This document shows, one piece after another, positions 56,426 to 64,000 of a stretch of 64,000 nucleotides of DNA. Every line of letters starts with the position of its first letter. The first letter of the stretch is position 1. Source of the stretch: Meconema thalassinum (lineage: Eukaryota; Arthropoda; Insecta; Orthoptera; Tettigoniidae). The translations under genes and the position numbers were made by a program. A model generated the notes under the pieces. It ran no database searches. It saw nothing but the letters and a program-made list of their open reading frames with translations, and had not been told where the DNA came from. The stretch lies in assembly GCA_946902985.2 (NCBI GenBank), contig OX336389.2, positions 343,330,444 to 343,394,443 on the forward strand. Direction: 5' to 3'.

Positions 56426-56924
56426 CAACCAACCAAAAATAAATATTTTAAAAATCACAGTCGAGAAAGACTTTATGCGGCGGTGATTATTGGTATGATG
56501 CGCGTAACATCTAGGTCATTTGCACTTATGATGATAATAATAAGGTAATGAAAAAATGACTACTAAACGAACATGGTATTATTTTAAAACTGATATAGGT
56601 AATTCAGGTGTCTAGCTTCGATGTCTTCCAAAGTCTCAACCTTATTTTCTGGCTTAGGCCTGTACTGGATGCGTCTAGTGAAAGAGCGTACTGCAAGACA
56701 AAGAATATAGGTCCAAGCTGCACGAACCTGAGATGATCGCAGATGATGACGAAATATGATGACACACGTTCGGGGTTCCCCGTCCTATACAGATTGACCG
56801 GGAATCACTCACTGTTTCGCAACGGCCCTGTGCTGCCATCAGCATAGACAGCAGGAGATAACACGGCGGGCTTTGGAAAGTACTCTCAAGTCACCTCGCG
56901 ATGAATCAGCAAGCTATTCTCACA

Positions 56925-57215
56925 ACTGACGCCCCCCAGGGTCTCACAACTTGTGGGACGTGGGTTGGCGACCACGGAACCCCAGCTGAGTCTGGCATCG
57001 CTTCTACTTCCTGGTGCCGGGCTCATTTCAGTTCTCTTTCCTGTCGGCCTCCCTTGGTCAACTCTTGTACTCTTCCGACCCAGACTGTATTAGGGTATCC
57101 GAGGGCTAGGGAGTCTTTCAATTTTCCGCCTTAATTGGCTTTGTCTCATCTTTCCCGATACCCTCATTCTTCGAGGGGTCTGGCTTCTTTTCCTTTTCAT
57201 AATATCTCCTGTCTT
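56925..57215 (+). repeat. Dispersed repeat (as at 6945-7240) in left arm
   Basis: Contains tgtgggacgtgggttggcg, tcccttggtcaactcttg and gggctagggagtc in the same order as the 6.9-kb copy. A 77-codon frame over it is present identically in both arms because the arms are copies; it is not considered a gene. Confidence 0.8.
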
Positions 57216-57330
57216 CTGCTCAAGGCCCTCAAAGAGGCAGGGTGTGTGTAGACCCACCACTTCTGGTACACCCTCAAGGGCTCATGACTGGTGAGTTAGG
57301 AAGCTGGCAACCCCGAGGAATTCCTGAGCT

Positions 57331-58960
57331 ACATGCAGGGAATGGAGTGGTATGTCAGAAATTTCAAGTGGACAGTGTTACGCATCGGGTTCCAAAGGGT
57401 AAGTATACACACTTTGTTTTCGATCGGTGAACGATGTAGATTTGTACCCAAGGGCCTTAATGCGGGAAATGGAGTGGTCTGTCCGAAATTTCGAGTGGAC
57501 AGTGTTACTCGTCGAGTTCCAAAGGGTAATTATGTAAAATCTGGTTGAGATCGGTGAAACGGTGTAGTTTTCTGCCAAAGGGCCAAAAAGCAGGGAATAG
57601 TGTGGTCTGTCCGAAATTTTAAGTGAACAGTGTTACTTGTCGGGTTCTACGGGTAAGTATATAAAATTGGGGTCAGATCGGTGAAACGGTGTAGGTTTGT
57701 GCCAAACAGCCTAAATGCAAGGGATGTAGTGGCCTCGCCGCAATTTCAAGCAGACAGTGTTACTCGCTGGGTACCAAAGGGTAAGTTTCCGAATATTGGT
57801 TCTGATCGGTGAAACGGTGTAGATTTGTGCCAAAGTGCCTAAATGCAGGGAATGGGGTGGTCTATCCGAAATTGTAAGTGGACAGTGTTACTCGCAGTGT
57901 TCCAAAGGGTAAGTATACAAAGTTTGGTTCAGATCGGAGAAATGGTGTAGATTTGTGCCAAAGGGCCTAAATGCAGGGGATGGAGTAGCCTCTCCGCAAT
58001 TTCAAGCAGACAGTGTTAGTCGCAGTGTTCCAAAGGGTAAATATACAAATTTTGGTTGAGATCGGTGAAACGGTGTAGATTTGGGACAAAGGGCCTAAAT
58101 GCAGGGAATGGAGTGGTCTGTCCGCAATTTCAAGCAGACAGTGTTACTCGCTGGGTACCAAAGGATAAGTTTCCGAATATTGGTTCTGATCGGTGAAACG
58201 GTGTAGATTTGTGCCAAAGTGCCTAAATGCAGGGAATGGGGTGGTCTATCCGAAATTGTAAGAGGACAGTGTTACTCGCAGGGTTCCAAAGGGTAAGTAT
58301 ACAAAGTTTGGTTCAGATCGGTGAAACGGTGTAGATTTGTGCAAAAAGGGCCTAAATGCAGGGAATGGCGTGGTCTGTCCGAAATTTCAAGCAGACAGTG
58401 TTAGTCGCAGTGTTCCATAGGGTAAATATACAAATTTTGGTTGAGATCGGTGAAACGGTGTAGATTTGGGCCAAAGGGCCTAAATGCAGGGAATGGAGTG
58501 GTCTGTCCGCAATTTCAAGCAGACAGTGTTACTCGCAGGGCACCAAAGGGTAAGAATACGAATTTTGGTTCTGATCGGTGAAACGGTGTAGATTTGGACC
58601 AAAGGGCCTAAATGCAGGGAATGGGGTGGTCTGTCCGAAATTTTAAGTGGTCAGTGTTACTCGCAGGGTTCCAAAGGGTAAATATACAAATTTTGGTTGA
58701 GATTGGTGAAACGGTGTGGATTTGGACCAAAGGGCCTAAATGCAGGGAATGGGGTGGTCTGTCCGAAATTTCAAGTGGACAGTGTTACTCGCAGGGTTCC
58801 AAAGGTTAAATATACAACTTTTGGTTCAGATCGGTGAAACGGTGTAGATTTGTGCAAAAGGGCCTAAATGCAGGGCATAGGGTGGTCTGTCCGAAATTTA
58901 ATGTTGACAGGGTTACCCGCAGGGTTCCAAAGGGTAAGTATACAAATTTTGGTTCTTGTG
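57331..58960 (+). repeat. 128-bp minisatellite, 13 units (left arm)
   Basis: The segment atgcaggga recurs at about 57331, 57459, 57587, 57713, 57841, 57969, 58097, 58225, 58354, 58482, 58610, 58738 and 58866, mostly exactly 128 bp apart. Each unit has ggtctgtccgaaatttcaag, cagtgttactcgcagggttc, ggtaagtatacaaattttgg and gatcggtgaaacggtgtag. Units differ at scattered bases. There is no open frame through all units. Confidence 0.93.
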
Positions 58961-59003
58961 CTTTATATATATAGATAGATATCTATCTATATATATAAAG
59001 CAC
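58957..59003. repeat. Palindrome centre
   Basis: ttgtgctttatatatatag then atagat, mirrored by atctat and the reverse text, gives an uninterrupted perfect inverted repeat with its axis between 58980 and 58981. It could extrude as a cruciform. Confidence 0.95.
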
Positions 59004-59068
59004 AAAGTTTGTCTGTCTGTCTGTCTGTCTGTTATGTATACAAATCTACACCGTTTCACCGATCTGAA

Positions 59069-60565
59069 CCAAAATTTGTATACTTACCCTTTGGAACCCT
59101 GCGGGTAACCCTGTCAACATTAAATTTCGGACAGACCACCCTATGCCCTGCATTTAGGCCCTTTTGCACAAATCTACACCGTTTCACCGATCTGAACCAA
59201 AAGTTGTATATTTAACCTTTGGAACCCTGCGAGTAACACTGACCACTTAAAATTTCGGACAGACCACCCCATTCCCTGCATTTAGGCCCTTTGGTCCAAA
59301 TCTACACCGTTTCACCGATCAGAACCAAAATTCGTATTCTTACCCTTTGGTGCCCTGCGAGTAACACTGTCTACTTGAAATTGCGGACAGACCACTCCAT
59401 TCCCTGCATTTAGGCCCTTTGGCCCAAATCTACACCGTTTCACCGATCTCAACCAAAATTTGTATATTTACCCTATGGAACACTGCGACTAACACTGTCT
59501 GCTTGAAATTTCGGACAGACCACGCCATTCCCTGCATTTAGGCCCTTTTTGCACAAATCTACACCGTTTCACCGATCTGAACCAAACTTTGTATACTTAC
59601 CCTTTGGAACCCTGCGAGTAACACTGTCCTCTTACAATTTCGGATAGACCACCCCATTCCCTGCATTTAGGCACTTTGGCACAAATCTACACCGTTTCAC
59701 CGATCAGAACCAATATTCGGAAACTTATCCTTTGGTACCCAGCGAGTAACACTGTCTGCTTGAAATTGCGGACAGACCACTCCATTCCCTGCATTTAGGC
59801 CCTTTGTCCCAAATCTACACCGTTTCACCGATCTCAACCAAAATTTGTATATTTACCCTTTGGAACACTGCGACTAACACTGTCTGCTTGAAATTGCGGA
59901 GAGGCTACTCCATCCCCTGCATTTAGGCCCTTTGGCACAAATCTACACCATTTCTCCGATCTGAACCAAACTTTGTATACTTACCCTTTGGAACACTGCG
60001 AGTAACACTGTCCACTTACAATTTCGGATAGACCACCCCATTCCCTGCATTTAGGCACTTTGGCACAAATCTACACCGTTTCACCGATCAGAACCAATAT
60101 TCGGAAACTTACCCTTTGGTACCCAGCGAGTAACACTGTCTGCTTGAAATTGCGGCGAGGCCACTACATCCCTTGCATTTAGGCTGTTTGGCACAAACCT
60201 ACACCGTTTCACCGATCTGACCCCAATTTTATATACTTACCCGTAGAACCCGACAAGTAACACTGTTCACTTAAAATTTCGGACAGACCACACTATTCCC
60301 TGCTTTTTGGCCCTTTGGCAGAAAACTACACCGTTTCACCGATCTCAACCAGATTTTACATAATTACCCTTTGGAACTCGACGAGTAACACTGTCCACTC
60401 GAAATTTCGGACAGACCACTCCATTTCCCGCATTAAGGCCCTTGGGTACAAATCTACATCGTTCACCGATCGAAAACAAAGTGTGTATACTTACCCTTTG
60501 GAACCCGATGCGTAACACTGTCCACTTGAAATTTCTGACATACCACTCCATTCCCTGCATGTAGC
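59069..60565 (-). repeat. 128-bp minisatellite, 12 units (right arm)
   Basis: The inverted counterpart of 57331-58960, with ccctgcatttaggc at about 128-bp spacing from 59151. One unit is missing relative to the left arm. The unit next to 59220 joins features of two adjacent left-arm units, as expected of a slippage or recombination deletion. Confidence 0.88.
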
Positions 60566-60676
60566 TCAGGAATTCCTCGGGGTTGCCAGCTTCCTAACTC
60601 ACCAGTCATGAGCCCTTGAGGGTGTACCAGAAGTGGTGGGTCTACACACACCCTGCCTCTTTAGGGCCTTGAGCAG

Positions 60677-60967
60677 AAGACAGGAGATATTATGAAAAGG
60701 AAAAGAAGCCAGACCCCTCGAAGAATGAGGGTATCGGGAAAGATGAGACAAAGCCAATTAAGGCGGAAAATTGAAAGACTCCCTAGCCCTCGGATACCCT
60801 AATACAGTCTGGGTCGGAAGAGTACAAGAGTTGACCAAGGGAGGCCGACAGGAAAGAGAACTGAAATGAGCCCGGCACCAGGAAGTAGAAGCGATGCCAG
60901 ACTCAGCTGGGGTTCCGTGGTCGCCAACCCACGTCCCACAAGTTGTGAGACCCTGGGGGGCGTCAGT
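60677..60967 (-). repeat. Dispersed repeat in right arm
   Basis: Mirror of 56925-57215, same text inverted. Confidence 0.8.
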
Positions 60968-61731
60968 TGTGAGAATAGCTTGCTGATTCATCGCGAGGTG
61001 ACTTGAGAGTACTTTCCAAAGCCCGCCGTGTTATCTCCTGCTGTCTATGCTGATGGCAGCACAGGGCCGTTGCGAAACAGTGAGTGATTCCCGGTCAATC
61101 TGTATAGGACGGGGAACCCCGAACGTGTGTCATCATATTTCGTCATCATCTGCGATCATCTCAGGTTCGTGCAGCTTGGACCTATATTCTTTGTCTTGCA
61201 GTACGCTCTTTCACTAGACGCATCCAGTACAGGCCTAAGCCAGAAAATAAGGTTGAGACTTTGGAAGACATCGAAGCTAGACACCTGAATTACCTATATC
61301 AGTTTTAAAATAATACCATGTTCGTTTAGTAGTCATTTTTTCATTACCTTATTATTATCATCATAAGTGCAAATGACCTAGATGTTACGCGCATCATACC
61401 AATAATCACCGCCGCATAAAGTCTTTCTCGACTGTGATTTTTAAAATATTTATTTTTGGTTGGTTGGTTCTTAAGTTTAGAGGCTGCGACAACGCGGTCA
61501 TGTAGCCCCGTGTACTTTGGGTGTGTGTAGAATCTGTCTGATAACCGGTGTTATTAGTGTGTGTTATCTGTTTTTTAATTTAAGTACAAACTGCAACTTA
61601 GAATTCTTCAAATAGTTCGTACTTTTGCCGCCAATCGCCACCGTCAACGACTACTAGGCCAAGTTCGGAACTTAGCTACTAGACGCCACTGCAGTCGGCT
61701 CTTGGCAACGGACGTAGACATCTATGAGCGT

Positions 61732-61958
61732 TGTTTATCTATCCAATTTAGCTTCACACAGGTGTAATTAGTGGAAGGTTCTTTAACATGCCATAAATCT
61801 GACATGGGACCGCCGGCTTTACTTCCCCTCCGAAGAAAGGCATACTGACAGATTTTTAATTCTCTTAAAATATCCGACGGCTTCGGCCGGGTTTGAACCC
61901 GCTATCTTGGGCATAGAAGCTCAGCATGCTACCAAATACGCCACCGAAGCCGCCATAT
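61732..61958 (-). mobile_element. SINE, family C, in right palindrome arm
   Basis: Mirror of 55934-56160. Differs at 61944 and 61850. Confidence 0.7.
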
Positions 61959-62345
61959 AGTTATTTTTATTACAGTACATTGTGTACATTATACGTTGAA
62001 GTGTCAATTCAATACCGGTAGTAGTTTCCCTTATCATCCTCATCATAAGAGCAAATGACCTACAGTAGATGTTACGCCCATTACACCATTAATCACCACA
62101 CACAATAAGTCTTCCTCGCCTGTGAATTTTGAAATATGTATTTCTATTACGGTAATTTGTAAGTTTGACGTGTCAATTCAACAGTATTTTTTATTATCAT
62201 CCTTATCAAAAGGGCAAATGACCTAGATATTACTCCCTCATTGTCTTTGGGAGCAAATGACTTACATTTTAAGTCCATTATATTTCTAAGGAGACCTTAA
62301 AACATTATCATCATTCCACCGGGCGAAGCCGGGTACTACTGCTAG

Positions 62346-62800
62346 TATATATATATAATATTTATTTATTTATATAAATCAATGTTACGTGATAGTTTGT
62401 CTGTATGTATGTCCCCTATGCGTTCATATGCCATTCATACGATTGCGATGAAACTTGGGTGAGTTGTTGTGTGTACTCCAGGGAAGGTTTTTAGCTACAA
62501 ATTACTTATGTAACACAAAACGGTGAGGGACTTAACAGGAACCCGTAAATCCCACGGTAACCTAATTGCACAATATGTATATCACACGGCAACACCAGGT
62601 GTGAGAATGACTTGCTGATTCATCGCGAGGTGGCATGAGGAGACTGTCAGCAGCCCGCCGTATTATCTGGTATTGCTGTCTATTCCAATACAGGTCATGT
62701 CACAGTTTTTGGGTTCTTAAAACTGAACTCAAGCTTGGAAAACCAGTAACATTATTATTATCCTCCTTTCTTTCTATCTATCTGCTGGGTATAGCTAGTA
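62346..62800 (-). repeat. Related repeat adjoining the palindrome
   Basis: Starts in AT repeats with agtttgtctgtatgtatgt (compare the gtctgtctgt tract at 59009) and ends ctgggtatagctagtat (compare the arm end gccgggtactactgctagta). It carries agcccgccgtattatctgg like the 11.7-kb MITE. It appears to be a shorter relative of the element forming each palindrome arm, in the same orientation as the right arm. Confidence 0.55.
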
Positions 62801-63114
62801 TTGTATAAAAGGCATCTTAGGGCATTTTGATTAGACAGTTTTCATTACTGTATTATTAAGATTTTCTAATCGAGCATGGGAATTTATAATAAAATTGTAT
62901 TTGTTGATACTAGTGAATATTGTTAGTCTACTAATCCTAAGATTAAGGTGAGCTTTCTACTGGTATTATGATAATGTACGGTGGAGCAGGTAGAAAAGGA
63001 GGACAGGTTCTCTTTAACATAGGCTACATGATGTTTGCAAGAATATGACTTTAAGAGTTGACCAATTTTGATAGTTTACATTTCAATACCTTGCTATAAT
63101 CTTTTCCTCCATAA

Positions 63115-63205
63115 ATACAGGTTATCAGACAAATTCAACACATACCCGAATACATGGTGTTGATGGACAAGATGTCTCAAGCCCCTAAAATGTATTAACA
63201 ATATC
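63115..63205 (+). repeat. SINE family B tail
   Basis: aggttatcagacaaattc, acacatacccgaatacatgg, tgtctcaagcccctaaaatg and ttaacaat match the family B 3' end. No head is present. Confidence 0.6.
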
Positions 63206-63716
63206 CTCTACTTCATATGGACCCGCATTATTTTGTACCACTCATTATGATATGAAGCACATAAATAAATAACGAGTTAAGCGCCAAAATAGTGAAAATT
63301 GAGTTAATAGTAAAATAATGTTCTATACCCCATCACCAATAACATATATTCTGGCCCAAGCGTCAGAGCAGTTGCAAGTGGTTTGAAAAAAATCCTGAGG
63401 ATGGCACGTGTGTCATGCACCAAGCATGATGGTCAAATAGTGAGCCAAGCGCCAGAAGAATTTAGTGCATCTCATTGTAGAAACCAAGCAGTCGAACCCC
63501 TTTGTAGTGACTCTTTTGCAAGAAGAAGACTTCTTTAGTGACAGATATATCGGGACTATTATAGATCGCGATACATTTGCGTATAAAATTCCCCTAAAAA
63601 CAAAATGGCGGCTTTGATGACATCATCAATGACGTCACGAAATACTCCTCTGGCAAACTTACGGGAAAAGTCTGAGGAAACAGAAATTAGCATTTACTAG
63701 AAACCTTCGAAACACG
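63206..63716. other. No recognised gene
   Basis: Contains a short segment atgacatcatcaatgacgtc at about 63616 with CRE-like motifs, which may be chance. No reading frame of note. Confidence 0.45.
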
Positions 63717-63840
63717 ATGCGTATCGTGATCTCTAATTGACCTATATAGCTCAATTACAGATCGAGATACAGATAGAAATTTCCGAATTTCAGATTACAT
63801 TTATAAAATATTGTATCACAATCTATAATTGACCTATAAC
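63717..63840. repeat. Short direct and inverted repeats around gatctctaattgacctat
   Basis: gtatcgtgatctctaattga at about 63719 recurs as tatcacaatctataattgac at about 63812. Between them lies an inverted version, tcaattacagatcgagatac, at about 63753. They can form an imperfect 21-bp stem. Origin unknown. Confidence 0.6.
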
Positions 63841-63844
63841 CGAC

Positions 63845-64000
63845 AGTAGTGGCCACGCGCGCTAAAGCGCAGCGTTAGGTCATGGGGCCAAGCTCTCTGC
63901 TGACTCGGTAGACGCGTGGGTTCGAGCCCCACCGTCGGCCGTCCTTGAAATGGTTTTCCGTGGTTTCCCATTTTCAACACCAGGCAAATGCTGGGACGGT
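63845..64000 (+). mobile_element. tRNA-derived SINE, cut by window end
   Basis: B-box gggttcgagccccaccgtc is followed by a body ggttttccgtggtttccc and caccaggcaaatgctgg. It runs off the window. The body text is typical of a widespread insect SINE as I remember it. Confidence 0.7.

Larger units (their letters stand above)
55535..58980 (+). repeat. Left arm of giant palindrome (3.45 kb)
   Basis: Starts in (TA)6 followed by ctagcagtagtacccggc and ends at the palindrome centre (gatagat then atctatc). It is the inverted copy of 58981-62357. Positions mirror exactly (sum 117892) through the outer 1.6 kb, with isolated differences, for example 55948/61944, 56042/61850 and a one-base indel at about 57230. 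Confidence 0.95.
58981..62357 (-). repeat. Right arm of giant palindrome (3.38 kb)
   Basis: Inverted copy of 55535-58980. It differs from the left arm in two larger ways. It has about 65 bp near the centre (59004-59068, with a gtctgtctgtctgtctgtct tract) that the left arm lacks, and one fewer 128-bp minisatellite unit. It ends in ctgctag and (TA)6. Confidence 0.95.

Noticed and set aside
56901..57548. Frames of 60-77 codons duplicated in both palindrome arms
   Set aside because: Identical in both arms only because the arms are copies. The related repeat at 6945 has the frame degraded, and the minisatellite frames follow from its period.
57331..60565. CRISPR-like regularly spaced repeats
   Set aside because: The whole 128-bp period is repeated with no unique spacers, in a eukaryotic genome. 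It is a minisatellite.
63600..63650. CRE-like promoter element (atgacatcatcaatgacgtc)
   Set aside because: No gene or transcription start can be associated with it, and short motifs of this kind occur by chance.

Overview
The window is eukaryotic intergenic/intronic DNA dominated by transposable elements. It is AT-rich and full of microsatellites. It carries tRNA-derived SINE heads with A/B-box sequences, Tc1, mariner and hAT DNA transposons, and a non-LTR retrotransposon (LINE) family. The animal is an insect by its repeat complement. Several dispersed repeats (the gccgataacctagatgttaggcc 3' end split over 8075-8105, the SINE families, the gtaggcctac motif) resemble repeats I associate with orthopteroid (polyneopteran) insects. 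That assignment is inference; no marker gene is present. No bacterial genes, operons, CRISPR arrays or rRNA were seen.

Layout. 1-18 kb: scattered DNA transposons and SINEs. These include one apparently intact Tc1-like element (3436-4900, 341-codon DD34E transposase), a decayed DDE transposase remnant (5375-5660), a second Tc1-like element (14068-15571) inserted inside a SINE, an internally deleted mariner (12334-12756), four MITE-like inverted-repeat elements, and three unrelated minisatellites (49-, 29- and 64-bp periods). 18310-18472: the only host-gene sequence I recognise, one exon of a P4-ATPase (phospholipid flippase, ATP10-like) with good splice sites and correct phase. 19.4-21.7 kb: a plus-strand LINE copy that has lost the catalytic FADD motif. 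22882-25139: a complete but dead CGGBP1/Charlie-type hAT transposon with TIRs and a perfect 8-bp target duplication.

25.5-49.9 kb: the most unusual region, a head-to-tail minus-strand array of LINE fragments. Eight units of about 1.35 kb and several of about 2.05 kb share the same internal deletion junctions. They were therefore multiplied as tandem DNA rather than by repeated retrotransposition. It looks like a satellite DNA in the making, derived from a CR1/L2-type LINE whose ORF1 carries an SGNH-esterase domain. A 200-base assembly gap lies at its left edge. 49.98-50.88 kb is an inverted LINE 3' fragment, and 51.66-53.8 kb is a dead TTF-finger/DUF4371 hAT transposase.

55535-62357: a near-perfect palindrome with arms of about 3.4 kb. 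Each arm carries a SINE, a dispersed repeat and a 128-bp minisatellite (13 units left, 12 right). The window ends in a SINE.

The elements do not form a pathway. The common theme is nested insertion and local rearrangement (tandem amplification, inversion) of mobile DNA, possibly within the introns of one flippase gene.
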